Part shown: one piece after another, positions 1 to 8,386 of the stretch
Layout of the letters: each line of letters starts with the position of its first letter
Position numbering within the stretch: position 1 is the stretch's first letter
DNA from: Gammaproteobacteria bacterium
GTDB taxonomy: Bacteria; Pseudomonadota; Gammaproteobacteria; Pseudomonadales; Azotimanducaceae
Assembly: GCA_004357385.1 (NCBI GenBank)
Contig: SMWF01000078.1
Coordinates: 18,627 to 82,626, forward strand
Direction of reading: 5' to 3'
DNA length: 64,000 nt
The notes under the pieces: generated by a model
What the model saw: only the letters and a program-made list of their open reading frames with translations
Database searches by the model: none
Told to the model about the DNA's origin: nothing
Position numbers and translations under genes: made by a program

Positions 1-1
1 C

Positions 2-448
2 TGTGCCGCGGTGGCCACGGGACCCTTACACCACAACGCGCTGAAGATTCGATTGTTGCTGGAGGGCTCACGTACCGAGGTCGTGCTCGTCGCTCTGCCG
101 GAGGAGATGGCATTGCGCGAGGCCCAGGAATTGGGCGACCACATCACGACCGAGCTCGACATGTCGGTAGCGGCGTTGGTCCTGAACCGCATCGTGCCAC
201 CGCGGTTCGACGACTCGGAAATCGATGCCTTGAGTGCACTGCCAGAGGGCTCACCCGCACTGCAGCGAATCACCCGTGCCGCCCGCGAGCGCCACGCCCT
301 GGCGGTGCTTCAAGCTCGCTATGAAACGACCTTCGGCCCGGCCGCGCCACGGCTACGGGTACCCCACATCATTCAACAGCAGTTCGACGGGCCGGCACTG
401 GTCGACCGGGTCGCGGATCATCTGTCCGAAAGAAATCCCGACGGATGA
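2..448 (+). CDS. ArsA/Get3-family ATPase, C-terminal part (cut by window edge)
   Basis: The frame is open from the first base of the window, so the N-terminus with the P-loop is missing. What remains (about 149 residues) matches the C-terminal half of an ArsA-type anion-pump/Get3-like ATPase: a segment on recovered regulators (VVLVALPEEMALREAQEL), a VLNR strand and a final helix pair ending near 'RVPHIIQQQFDGPAL'. These ATPases couple ATP hydrolysis to arsenite export or to delivery of membrane proteins. Its TGA stop overlaps the ATG of the next ArsA-like gene by 4 bases, so the two are probably translated together as a two-ATPase unit. The methionine at 11 is not the true start. Substrate unknown; nothing here shows arsenic resistance. 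Confidence 0.8.
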   Translation, partial: CAAVATGPLHHNALKIRLLLEGSRTEVVLVALPEEMALREAQELGDHITTELDMSVAALVLNRIVPPRFDDSEIDALSALPEGSPALQRITRAARERHALAVLQARYETTFGPAAPRLRVPHIIQQQFDGPALVDRVADHLSERNPDG

Positions 449-1581
449 ACGACCCGACCGCGTTCGACCCGCTGCCCCTGGTGCGCGATGCGCGGCTGAT
501 CGTCTGCTGCGGCAGTGGCGGAGTCGGCAAAACCACCATGGCCGCAGCATTAGCCGTGCTGGCTGCCCGGCAGGGGCGCCGCGCGCTCGTGCTGACGATC
601 GATCCGGCCCGGCGGCTCGCCCAGGCGTTGGGTCTGGAGACTCTCAGTCACGAGCCACAGCAGATTGCGCTGCAAGCCCCGGGAACGCTGGCTGCGATGA
701 TGCTGGACAGTAAGCACACCTTCGACGGCCTGATCGAAAAATACACGCCGAGCGCGGAGGTACGGGACGCCATATTTGGCAATGCCTACTACCAGCACCT
801 GTCCACCTCGCTCGCGGGTTCGCGGGAATTCATGGCGATGGAGAAGGTCTACGAGCTTGCCCAGGATGGCCGCTATGATCTCCTGATCGTGGATACGCCG
901 CCGGCGCAGCACGCGCTCGACTTTCTCGACGCCCCACAGCGGCTTCTCGATCTGTTTGACGGGGCTTTCGTCAAGCTCCTGGTGCAGCCCTACCGGATGG
1001 CCGGGCGTCTCGGGTTTGAGGTCTTCCGCCGCTCATCCGATCGCTTCCTGAAGGTGTTCGAAAAGTTGACCGGCTACGAGGTGCTGGCTGATCTGTCGAA
1101 TTTCTTCCTGGCTTTTTCGGGCATGTTCGATGGCTTCAAGGAGCGATCGCGGCAGGTCATGCGGATGCTGCGCCAATCAGATACCAGTTTCGTCCTGATC
1201 TGCGCACCGGAATCAGGCAGCCTCAGCCAGATCGACGGCTTCTTCAAACGGCTGAACGACGACGACCTGCCGATCGGCGGATTGATCGTTAATCGGGTGC
1301 ATCGGGCCGAAGCGATCGATGATCCGGCCAGCTACAGGCTATCAGCCGGGGACCTCGAACTGCTGGCGGAGATTCCGGGCCATCCGGACAAGCGGCCGCT
1401 GGTCGAGCGCCTGACAGAAACCTATCGCGACCACGTGATGCTGGCGGTGCTGGATCAGGCGGCGATCGCATCGACGCAGATTGCGGTCACGACCCCAGTG
1501 ATCACGATCCCGCACTTCAACCGGGATCTACACAGTATCGAGGACCTGGAAGCGGTCGCTGGCGTACTCGAGGGTCATTGA
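445..1581 (+). CDS. ArsA/Get3-family ATPase
   Basis: A complete 378-residue cytoplasmic ATPase. Residues 23-31 (GSGGVGKTT) form the deviant Walker A motif of the ArsA/Get3/MinD group, residues just after 150 (DTPPAQHAL) form the switch II region, and 'VNR' near 280 is the adenine-specificity strand. Family members pump metalloids with ArsB or chaperone tail-anchored proteins. Adjacent paired ArsA homologues without an arsB gene occur in many bacteria and their substrate is usually not known. It overlaps the upstream ArsA-like gene by 4 bases (ATGA) and converges on the CerR-type reductase with a 7-base overlap of the two 3' ends. No cysteine-rich metalloid site is evident, so I do not call it arsenite-specific. 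Confidence 0.88.
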   Translation: MNDPTAFDPLPLVRDARLIVCCGSGGVGKTTMAAALAVLAARQGRRALVLTIDPARRLAQALGLETLSHEPQQIALQAPGTLAAMMLDSKHTFDGLIEKYTPSAEVRDAIFGNAYYQHLSTSLAGSREFMAMEKVYELAQDGRYDLLIVDTPPAQHALDFLDAPQRLLDLFDGAFVKLLVQPYRMAGRLGFEVFRRSSDRFLKVFEKLTGYEVLADLSNFFLAFSGMFDGFKERSRQVMRMLRQSDTSFVLICAPESGSLSQIDGFFKRLNDDDLPIGGLIVNRVHRAEAIDDPASYRLSAGDLELLAEIPGHPDKRPLVERLTETYRDHVMLAVLDQAAIASTQIAVTTPVITIPHFNRDLHSIEDLEAVAGVLEGH

Positions 1582-2489
1582 GCGGCAAACGTGCGCGCCA
1601 GACCATCGGCCAGGCCGATGCACGGCTGCCAGCCAAGCAGAGGCTTTAGCCGCTGGTCGCGAACGACCCAATCCTCGTGAAACAGCTCGCGCAGTTTGCC
1701 CGGGGTCAACATCGGCGCGCGAGGGGTCAGCCAACCGAGCACGAGGTTAGCGTAGCCAGGGATCAACATCAGGCCATGAGGCAGCGGTAGCTTCACGATC
1801 CGGCGCCCGAACAACGCACTCACCACACCGATGACTTCGTCCCAGTTGTACCCTCCAGGCATGCCGTCATCCAGTTCGAACACGCCCGACGCCGCCGGCG
1901 CGCCAAGCCAACCGAGCATCGCATCGACCAGATCGTCGACGTAGATCAGCGAAAAACGGCCCGCGTGGCCCGGCACGGTCGCCAATCCACGCCGCATGCC
2001 ATCGAGGGTTGGGCGGAGCTCCTTGTCTCCCGGGCCGTACACGGCCGGTGCCCGGTACGCACTCCACTGAAGGTCGTCCGTTGCCTCGAGAATCTGTTCC
2101 GCGGCGCGTTTGCTGCGCGCGTAGTGGGATAGTTGTGGCTCCCGCGCGGTCAACGACGACAGCAACAGAATGCGCGGTTTCGTCGGGCAACGCCGCGCGG
2201 CTTCGGCAACGGCCGCTGTGCCAATCACATTGACGCCCTCGAAGTCGGCATAACGCGCGCCCCGCACCGCGCCCGCACAGTGGATCAGCGCATCGGCATC
2301 CGCCAGCAGTCGGTCCAAGCCGGCGGGATCGTCCAGGGCAGTGAGCAGCCATTCGACACCCTCGGCGGCCGCCATCGGGCGACGGGTGAGCGCCCGGATT
2401 CGATGGCCCTCCTCACCGAGACGTTGCAGCAACCGGCAACCGATGAAGCCGGTGGCTCCGGTGACGGCGACAAGCTGGGATTTCTGCAT
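1575..2489 (-). CDS. cerR: NAD-dependent epimerase/dehydratase family reductase, CerR-like
   Basis: Extended short-chain dehydrogenase of 304 residues. The N-terminal Rossmann motif TGATGFIG is at residues 10-17 and the catalytic tyrosine-lysine pair appears as YARSK near residue 128. It lies 42 bases downstream of the fatty-acyl-AMP ligase on the same strand, probably in one transcript. In Caulobacter an NAD-dependent epimerase family protein (CerR) reduces the 3-keto group of the acylated sphingoid base, and its gene clusters with spt, an ACP, an acyl-ACP synthetase and the ceramide synthase, all of which are found in this window. I infer the same step here from context. By sequence alone it could be a sugar epimerase or another SDR, so the symbol is tentative. 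Confidence 0.75.
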   Translation of the reverse strand: MQKSQLVAVTGATGFIGCRLLQRLGEEGHRIRALTRRPMAAAEGVEWLLTALDDPAGLDRLLADADALIHCAGAVRGARYADFEGVNVIGTAAVAEAARRCPTKPRILLLSSLTAREPQLSHYARSKRAAEQILEATDDLQWSAYRAPAVYGPGDKELRPTLDGMRRGLATVPGHAGRFSLIYVDDLVDAMLGWLGAPAASGVFELDDGMPGGYNWDEVIGVVSALFGRRIVKLPLPHGLMLIPGYANLVLGWLTPRAPMLTPGKLRELFHEDWVVRDQRLKPLLGWQPCIGLADGLARTFAAQ

Positions 2490-2531
2490 GGGCTCCTCGG
2501 GGACCGGAGCCGGGAGGGAAGGCCGGCCCGA

Positions 2532-4304
2532 TCAGGAAGACATGGCGCGCAACAGGTGCTCGCCTTGAGAGCCCAGCGAGGCTGTATAGTCGCGTTTCGC
2601 CTTGGATCGAGACGGCTTACCCGACGACGTCCGCGGCAAGGCGTGTGCATCCACCAGCTCTACCTCGCAGTCGATGCTGAACTCCGCTCGAATGTTGGAC
2701 TGAATCCGTTGTTGAAGGTCATCGCGTCGCTTGGGATTGCACTCACGGCACTGGATGAGCATGACTGCCCGCTCGCCCATTCCGTTATCCATCGAGAACG
2801 CCATGGCATCGCCGGTTCTCACGCCAGGCTGGCGCTCCGCCACGTATTCCAGGTCGTGGGGCCAGAAATTGCGGCCATTGACGATGATGATGTCCTTCTC
2901 CCGGCCGGTCACGACCAATCGGCCCGATACGGTGTAGCCAAGATCACCGGTGTTCAACCAGCCATCTTCGGTAAGCACCTCCGCCGTCGCGACCGGCTCG
3001 TCGAGATACCCCTGCATCACGCTATCTGTTTTCACCCAGACCGTCCCTATCTCACGGTCGCGCAAGCGTCGCCCGTCCTGATCCTGTATCTGCAGCCGGA
3101 TACCCGGCAAAGGCGCACCGCAATCAACAAATTCCCGCACCGCCAGGCGGCCACGGTTGGCCTCCGACACTTCGGCTGCAAAGCGCTCGTCAACACAGCG
3201 ATCGCGGTCGACGTGGTCGACAGCCGCACCGATGCCGCGTTGCCCGAAGCTGATCGCGAGGCCCACCTCGGCCATGCCGTAACACGGCAGGAACGATTCG
3301 CGCTGGAAGCCACTGCCCTGGACCGCATCGACGAACGCGTTCAACGCATCCGGGCGAATCATTTCCGCTCCGACGCCCGCCACGCGCCACTTGTCGAGCT
3401 TGAACTTGCCACCGTTACCGGTCCGCAAGCGGCGCGCGCACAATTCGTAACCAAAGGGCGGTCCGAACGAAATCGTTGCCTGGGTCCGGTCCATGAGGGT
3501 CAACCACAGGCGCGGACGCATCGCAAACTCGCGGGTGCCAAGGTAGGCAACGGGCACCTGCGCGGCGACCGGCACCAGCAGTTTCCCGACCAATCCCATG
3601 TCGTGATAGAACGGTAGCCAGGAGAAGAAGCGATCATCGGGCGTCAGGCCCAGGCCATCGCGGATGATCGCTTCCAGATTGCACATGACGGCGCGCTGGG
3701 TGATGACCGCGCCCCGCGCCACCCGCGTACTACCCGACGTGTACTGCACGTACGCCACATCATCGCGGTGTACGATCGGCAACGCCCCTTCGATCGGATC
3801 GACTCGATCGAACTCGTCCACGGTGCCGACAAACTCGAGGTCGAGGGTGCGCGATGCGTCGCGCAACAGATCGATGAATTCCTCGGTCGCGAATGCCGCA
3901 CGCGATTTGGAACTTTCGATCAGGAAGTTGAGTTGTTGGAGGTAGCTGTCCTTGCCGCCCAGGGTAACCGTCGCAGGCATGGGCACGGGCACGAGACCCG
4001 CGTACTGACAGGCGAAAAACATCATCGCGAATTCCGGCCGCGTTTCCGCGACGATCGCAATGCGTTCGCCTTTACTGACGTTCAAAGCAAGTAACCGACG
4101 CGCGATGGACTGTGCCCGTTCCCTGAGTTCCTGGTATCTCAGTTCCCGGTATGCATCGCCACGACCATCGAAAAATGTCATGCCATGCACGCCAAGGGCC
4201 GCATGATCCAACGCTTCAGTTAGGGAGGAAAAATCCCCTGGTCGCCAATTTTTGTCTTCTGTTACCTGTTCTACGTTATGGGCTGACCCATCTATCACAA
4301 ACAC
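2532..4304 (-). CDS. fatty-acyl-AMP ligase / acyl-ACP synthetase
   Basis: ANL-superfamily adenylating enzyme of 590 residues. The phosphate-binding loop YTSGST is at residues 188-193, followed by a basic stretch (RVARGAV) typical of FAAL enzymes; the C-terminal part has GDLGY, a 'GREKDIIIVNGRNFWPHDLE' segment and a C-terminal 'PRTSSGKPSRSK' lysine motif. FAALs activate long-chain fatty acids as acyl-adenylates and pass them to an acyl carrier protein rather than to CoA. In Caulobacter a homologous ligase loads the ACP that feeds serine palmitoyltransferase. An ACP and Spt lie at 16506-17941. Translation seems to start at GTG (4304). The CerR-like gene follows downstream. Other roles (polyketide or lipopeptide loading) are unlikely because no PKS or NRPS gene is present. 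Confidence 0.85.
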   Translation of the reverse strand: MFVIDGSAHNVEQVTEDKNWRPGDFSSLTEALDHAALGVHGMTFFDGRGDAYRELRYQELRERAQSIARRLLALNVSKGERIAIVAETRPEFAMMFFACQYAGLVPVPMPATVTLGGKDSYLQQLNFLIESSKSRAAFATEEFIDLLRDASRTLDLEFVGTVDEFDRVDPIEGALPIVHRDDVAYVQYTSGSTRVARGAVITQRAVMCNLEAIIRDGLGLTPDDRFFSWLPFYHDMGLVGKLLVPVAAQVPVAYLGTREFAMRPRLWLTLMDRTQATISFGPPFGYELCARRLRTGNGGKFKLDKWRVAGVGAEMIRPDALNAFVDAVQGSGFQRESFLPCYGMAEVGLAISFGQRGIGAAVDHVDRDRCVDERFAAEVSEANRGRLAVREFVDCGAPLPGIRLQIQDQDGRRLRDREIGTVWVKTDSVMQGYLDEPVATAEVLTEDGWLNTGDLGYTVSGRLVVTGREKDIIIVNGRNFWPHDLEYVAERQPGVRTGDAMAFSMDNGMGERAVMLIQCRECNPKRRDDLQQRIQSNIRAEFSIDCEVELVDAHALPRTSSGKPSRSKAKRDYTASLGSQGEHLLRAMSS

Positions 4305-4431
4305 ACACTCAAGTTGTTATATTTAGAGACTTCCCGCGACACACACGCTGCGGGCACCTCTTCCCCTGAGACCAACCGGATTAATCAGATAATTCGGCTG
4401 TTACTTGAGCTCTATCCGCCCCTTAAGGAGC

Positions 4432-4437
4432 TATAAT
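4432..4437 (+). promoter_or_regulatory. candidate -10 element upstream of the ceramide synthase gene
   Basis: A perfect TATAAT in the AT-rich 180-base divergent gap between the acyl-AMP ligase and the ceramide-synthase-like gene. The only TTGA-like sequence upstream (TTGAGC, 4405-4410) is 21 bases away, longer than optimal, so the -35 assignment is weak. A minus-strand TATAAT at 4449-4454, with TTTACC 16 bases upstream of it, could serve the divergent ligase gene. Confidence 0.35.
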
Positions 4438-4448
4438 TTTCGCCGGCT

Positions 4449-4454
4449 ATTATA
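4449..4454 (-). promoter_or_regulatory. candidate -10 element for the divergent ligase-cerR transcript
   Basis: On the minus strand this reads TATAAT, preceded 16 bases earlier by TTTACC (4 of 6 matches to the sigma-70 -35 box). It would drive the ligase and CerR genes with a leader of about 140 bases. It sits next to a plus-strand TATAAT at 4432, making this gap a plausible two-way promoter for both arms of the ceramide genes. Prediction only. Confidence 0.35.
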
Positions 4455-4484
4455 CCGATGGGACCTAAGAGGTAAATCGTTACT

Positions 4485-5612
4485 TTGGGCATCAAAATTG
4501 AACCCGTTCGCACTCCGAAGGATCGTAAGCGGTTCATACGGGTCCCTTGGCACGTCTACGAGCGCGATTCCAATTGGGTGCCACCCCTGCGAATCGACCG
4601 CCAACAGCACCTTTCGCCGAAAGCGCCGCATTTTCAGCACCTGGACTGGCAAGGTTGGATCGCCACTCGGGACAAGCAGCCGGTCGGCCGGATAAGCGCT
4701 CAGATCGACCGTTTGTGCAGCGAGGTTGGCCGCCCGGAACTCGGCTATTTCGGCATGCTCGAGGCCATTGACGACGCGGACGTGTTCGGAGCGCTGTTCG
4801 ACGTGGCCGAAGGCTGGCTCAAGGAACAGGGCAAAACGACCATCGCCGGTCCCTTCAATCTGAACATCAATCAAGACATCGGATTACTCATCGATGGCTT
4901 CGACACCCCGCCCTACTTCCTGATGCCCCACGGTCAGCCCTACTACGATGGGCACGTAGGCCGACTCGGCTACGAGAAAGCGGTCGATCTGCTCGCCTAC
5001 GAAATCGACCCCGATTTCGAGCTGCCCAGGGTCATGCGCGCCATTCAGAACCGCCTGAAGGAGCGTATTTCGATTCGCTACCTCGACCGCAAACACATCG
5101 ACCGCGACCTCGAAATCATGCGCGACATTTTCAACGATGCATGGTCGAAGAACTGGGGCTTTGTGCCGTTCACCGAAGAGGAATTTCGGGCGATCGGGCG
5201 CGAGATGTTGCTGGTGGTGAAGGATGACTTCATCACGATCGCCGACTACGACGGCCGGCCCTGTGCGTTCCTCGTCGTGCTGCCCAACCTCAACGAAGCG
5301 ATTCACGACCTGAACGGCCGGCTGACGCCATTTGGCTGGCTGAAACTGCTGTGGCGACTGAAGGTCCGCTATCCACGCAGCGGACGCGTGCCGCTGATGG
5401 GCGTCCGTCGCGAGTATCACAACACCCGCCTCGGGCCCGGGCTGGCGATTGCCGTGATCGAGGTCGGCCGGGCCGCGAGCGTGAAGGCCGGGATCAAGAG
5501 CCTGGAAATGTCCTGGATCCTCGAGACCAACCAGGGCATGCGCAACATCATCGACGCCATCGGCGGCGTCGAAAACAAACGTTACCGCATGTACGAAAAA
5601 CAGCTCATCTGA
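4485..5612 (+). CDS. bcerS: bacterial ceramide synthase-like GNAT-fold acyltransferase
   Basis: 375 residues. The N-terminus (IEPVRTPKDRKRFIRVPWHVY, then NWVPPL) and the segments 'GPFNLNINQDIGLLIDGF' and 'MPHGQPYYDGHVGRLGYEK' are characteristic of a large GNAT-related family often labelled N-acetyltransferase or dATP pyrophosphohydrolase. The Caulobacter member (CCNA_01212) was shown to be a bacterial ceramide synthase that N-acylates the sphingoid base. The other ceramide enzymes encoded nearby support that role. The start is TTG at 4485 with an AAGAGGT Shine-Dalgarno-like stretch about ten bases upstream; there is no in-frame ATG near the conserved N-terminus. It is followed after 15 bases by the MobA-like gene on the same strand. 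The symbol follows the Caulobacter name and is by homology. Confidence 0.8.
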   Translation: MGIKIEPVRTPKDRKRFIRVPWHVYERDSNWVPPLRIDRQQHLSPKAPHFQHLDWQGWIATRDKQPVGRISAQIDRLCSEVGRPELGYFGMLEAIDDADVFGALFDVAEGWLKEQGKTTIAGPFNLNINQDIGLLIDGFDTPPYFLMPHGQPYYDGHVGRLGYEKAVDLLAYEIDPDFELPRVMRAIQNRLKERISIRYLDRKHIDRDLEIMRDIFNDAWSKNWGFVPFTEEEFRAIGREMLLVVKDDFITIADYDGRPCAFLVVLPNLNEAIHDLNGRLTPFGWLKLLWRLKVRYPRSGRVPLMGVRREYHNTRLGPGLAIAVIEVGRAASVKAGIKSLEMSWILETNQGMRNIIDAIGGVENKRYRMYEKQLI

Positions 5613-5627
5613 ACCGACTCTGAACTG

Positions 5628-6416
5628 ATGAACAGTAATGCGCCCAGCCTCGTGCTGTTGGCCGGCGACCGCGGCGGAACCGACCCCCTGGCTGGCTACC
5701 ACGGCGTTTCGAGCAAGGCGCTGGTACCCATTGACGGCGAGCCCATCATTCTGCGGGTCATGCGGACACTCGAAGAATCGACATTCCGGGAACGCCTGCT
5801 CATTGGGCCGCGTCGGGAAACCCTCGACGGGGCACCCGAGCTTCGCGCGCAAATCGATGCGCAAGGCTGGCGCTGGTTGCCCCCAGCGGCTTCGCCTGCC
5901 GCAAGCGTCGCGACGGCCCTTACCCAGGTTGAACACGCGGCAGGGGTGCTGGTCACCACGGCAGACCACGGACTGCTGAGCGCATCGCTGGTCGACGAGT
6001 TCCGCACTGCTGCTACCGCCACCGGCGCGGCCCTGGCGATCGGTTTCGTCCGCCATCGGGACGTAATGACAGCCTTCCCCAATGGACGACGCACGGGCTG
6101 GGGATTTGCGGACGACCGCTACTGTGGCTGCAACCTGTACTTCTTCGCCCGCACCGAAGCAAAGGCCGTGGCGGAGCTCTGGTGCACCCTCGAGAGCGAG
6201 CGCAAGAAACCGTGGAAAGTTATCCGGCTGCTGGGAGCCGGCGCGCTGTTGAAGTTTCTCACCCGTCGTCTGACGCTGAGCGATGCCCTGGGCCTCCTCG
6301 GCGCGCGCGCCGGCGCAGACATTGCACCGGTACTGCTATCGAACCCAGCGGCTGCGATCGACGTCGACAGCATCGCCGACTGGCAATTGGTCGACCGCCT
6401 GATCAGGGCCGGCTGA
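5628..6416 (+). CDS. MobA-like nucleotidyltransferase
   Basis: 262 residues with a GT-A/NTP-transferase type fold. The N-terminal strand-loop 'LVLLAGDRGGTDPLAGYHGVSSKALVPI' resembles the nucleotide-binding signature LAGGxxxRMGxxKAL of MobA and sugar-1-phosphate nucleotidyltransferases, and 'TTADHGLL' fits the metal-binding aspartate position. Such enzymes join NTP to a phosphorylated alcohol or sugar, giving an activated head group. It lies 15 bases after the ceramide-synthase-like gene in the same direction, so a role in preparing an NDP- or CDP-activated polar head for the sphingolipid is plausible. Substrate cannot be read from the sequence. Its 3' end overlaps the convergent metallophosphoesterase by 14 bases. 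Confidence 0.7.
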   Translation: MNSNAPSLVLLAGDRGGTDPLAGYHGVSSKALVPIDGEPIILRVMRTLEESTFRERLLIGPRRETLDGAPELRAQIDAQGWRWLPPAASPAASVATALTQVEHAAGVLVTTADHGLLSASLVDEFRTAATATGAALAIGFVRHRDVMTAFPNGRRTGWGFADDRYCGCNLYFFARTEAKAVAELWCTLESERKKPWKVIRLLGAGALLKFLTRRLTLSDALGLLGARAGADIAPVLLSNPAAAIDVDSIADWQLVDRLIRAG

Positions 6417-7320
6417 GTTCGAATTCACGGCATTCCTGTGCAACCACCTTGCCCGCCCGGTGCGCGTACTCACTGACTTCAACACGCCAACCGCTGCCCG
6501 TTCGGCTGATCCGGTAGCCGTTGTAGCCGCCGCGACCCAGTCCCACCAGCGATGCCGACGGCGCTGCAACAACCACCATGTCGCCCTGGGAGGTGGAAAC
6601 CACATCGATCCTGCGTTTGTGGCCATGTCCGTGCACCACCAGTTCGGCCCCCTGACGCTGCAGGACACGCAACAGCGCCGCGGCGTCCGTCAGCCGTTTG
6701 CGCCATCGGTGTCCCCGCGGCAATGGGGAATGATGAATCAGGACCAGCCGGAACAGGCCACGCTGACGCGCCTGATCGAGCAGCACCGCAATCCGCTGGC
6801 GCTGCTCTTCACCGATCCGGCCGGTGGCGAACAGCGGCGCGCTGGGAACCGCTGAGTCCAAGCCGATGATCGCCACGCTGTCGCGGACCCGTAAACTCGG
6901 AAACATCGGTTCGCTCGCGATACGCGAATCATCTCCCGCGAGGTACTCCGACCAGCACCCCACCGTTTCACTCCAATCGGCCCGCACGTAACGGTCATGA
7001 TTGCCAGGTATGACAGTGACCTCGTCCGCTTTGCCGAGGGAGCGCAACCAGGCGGCAGCGGCCCGGCACTCAGCAGGCAGGCCCACATGCGTGAGATCGC
7101 CGGTCACGGTGATGTGATCGAACCCGCGCGCTTGGATATCGGTCACCACATCGGCGAGCACGCCCGGACTGTGCACGAACCGGCGATGACGGCGCCAGGA
7201 CAGGTAGCCGAGCATGCGTTTGTTGAACAACGGCCGCCAACCGGCGCCCTCGAGGGAGGTAAGGTGAGGATCGGAAAGCTGCGCGATGCGGAAGCTGTGG
7301 GAGTGGGTGTCGGTGTCGAT
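6403..7320 (-). CDS. calcineurin-like metallophosphoesterase (start uncertain)
   Basis: Cytosolic metallophosphoesterase of the Icc/CpdA-like type. Visible metal-binding motifs are GDLTH, GNHDR, the 'LIHHSP' histidine pair and VHGHGH. The first motif, D-x-H within 'QLSDPHL', is coded at about 7264-7272, upstream of the first conventional start codon (TTG at 7230). The reading frame is open to a stop at 7375-7377 but contains no ATG, GTG or TTG upstream of the motif, so either a rare start (for example ATC near 7320) or a one-base indel near the ATG at 7332-7334 must be invoked. I set the end at 7320 to include the motif. Substrate unknown; in this locus it might act on a lipid phosphate or nucleotide by-product. 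Confidence 0.78.
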   Translation of the reverse strand: MDTDTHSHSFRIAQLSDPHLTSLEGAGWRPLFNKRMLGYLSWRRHRRFVHSPGVLADVVTDIQARGFDHITVTGDLTHVGLPAECRAAAAWLRSLGKADEVTVIPGNHDRYVRADWSETVGCWSEYLAGDDSRIASEPMFPSLRVRDSVAIIGLDSAVPSAPLFATGRIGEEQRQRIAVLLDQARQRGLFRLVLIHHSPLPRGHRWRKRLTDAAALLRVLQRQGAELVVHGHGHKRRIDVVSTSQGDMVVVAAPSASLVGLGRGGYNGYRISRTGSGWRVEVSEYAHRAGKVVAQECREFELSRP

Positions 7321-7396
7321 GGCTACCGATCCATGGGAACTGGATATCCGAGGCTTGTTAACATAGCCCGCTGTTCAGCGCCAGCCGGAGTGTCGG

Positions 7397-8386
7397 GTGC
7401 CCATCGCGGTCATCAGCAATCTCAACAGCCACCGCAACCAACGCCTGGCCGGCCCGGTGCGCGCGCTGCTCGAGACCAGCCCCGAGGTCATACATGTCGA
7501 ATCCCGGGATCCGAGCGAACTTCCGGCGCTGCTCGACGCGCTGCGCCGTCAAGGAGTCAGCCATCTGGCGGTCAACGGTGGCGATGGTACCGCCCAGCAC
7601 ACGCTCACCGCCCTGTTGAATGGAGCCTGGCCAGACCCACCGACGCTGGCGGTGCTCCCCGGTGGTACCACCAACATGACTGCGCACGACCTCAATGGGG
7701 GCAAGCTCGGACTGCTCCCGGCGCTACGCGCCTTCCTGGCTGCAGCACGACGCGCCACCCCGCCCAGGCTCATGCCAGAGACAAGACGCATCATTCGTGT
7801 GCAATGCGACGGCCACGACGATCAGTACGGATTCTGCTTCGGCTTGGGCGCCATCGTGCGCGGCATTCGCTACTGCCACGAGCGGGTGTATCAAATGCGG
7901 CTTCCCAACGAACTCGCCCCGGGTGCCGCGATGCTGCGCGCGTTCTATGGAATCGCGCGACGCGAGCCCGTGTTCGCGGAAGGGTTGCCCGTGACGCTCC
8001 GTTACGCCGATGGCGAGTCCGGTGCCCAGAGCGAACAGCTGGATACGAGCTTCATGTGCATCTCCACCCTGCGGCGCTTGTTTCTCGGCATGACGCCATT
8101 CTGGGGTTCAGGCACCGGTGACCTCGCGATGACCATCGTCCGGGAGAAGCCGGAACGTCTCCTGCGCACGCTGCCCGCCCTGCTGCGCGGTCGGCCCACC
8201 CGACACCTGACGACGGGCAACGGCTACACCAGCCGGCGACTCGATTGCCTGCAGATCGAAAGCGACGGTGAGTACATGCTGGACGGTGAAGTTTTTCCGG
8301 TCGCCGACAGTCCGCTGAAACTCGACGCCGTCACCCTACCGATTCTGGCGTTGGCAACGACACCCGGCGAACCCAGCGCCCGGTGA
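7397..8386 (+). CDS. diacylglycerol/sphingosine kinase-family lipid kinase, candidate ceramide kinase
   Basis: 329 residues with a DAGK catalytic domain. The glycine-rich ATP site GGDGT is at residues 61-65 and the second signature PGGTTNM at 88-94. A GTG start is used. The protein shows no membrane segment and should act at the cytoplasmic membrane face. Caulobacter encodes a ceramide kinase of this superfamily (CpgB) beside its ceramide genes, and it makes the phosphate used for an anionic sphingolipid head group. The neighbours here suggest the same substrate, although diacylglycerol is an alternative. It overlaps the next gene by 4 bases (GTGA), so kinase and Tam41-like cytidylyltransferase are translationally coupled. 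Confidence 0.8.
   Translation: MPIAVISNLNSHRNQRLAGPVRALLETSPEVIHVESRDPSELPALLDALRRQGVSHLAVNGGDGTAQHTLTALLNGAWPDPPTLAVLPGGTTNMTAHDLNGGKLGLLPALRAFLAAARRATPPRLMPETRRIIRVQCDGHDDQYGFCFGLGAIVRGIRYCHERVYQMRLPNELAPGAAMLRAFYGIARREPVFAEGLPVTLRYADGESGAQSEQLDTSFMCISTLRRLFLGMTPFWGSGTGDLAMTIVREKPERLLRTLPALLRGRPTRHLTTGNGYTSRRLDCLQIESDGEYMLDGEVFPVADSPLKLDAVTLPILALATTPGEPSAR

Noticed and set aside
2..1581. Arsenic resistance operon
   Set aside because: ArsA-like ATPases are present but no arsB, arsC, arsD or arsR is seen, so no arsenic role can be claimed.
2532..4304. Loading ligase of a polyketide or lipopeptide cluster
   Set aside because: No PKS or NRPS module occurs in the window; the ceramide neighbours explain it better.
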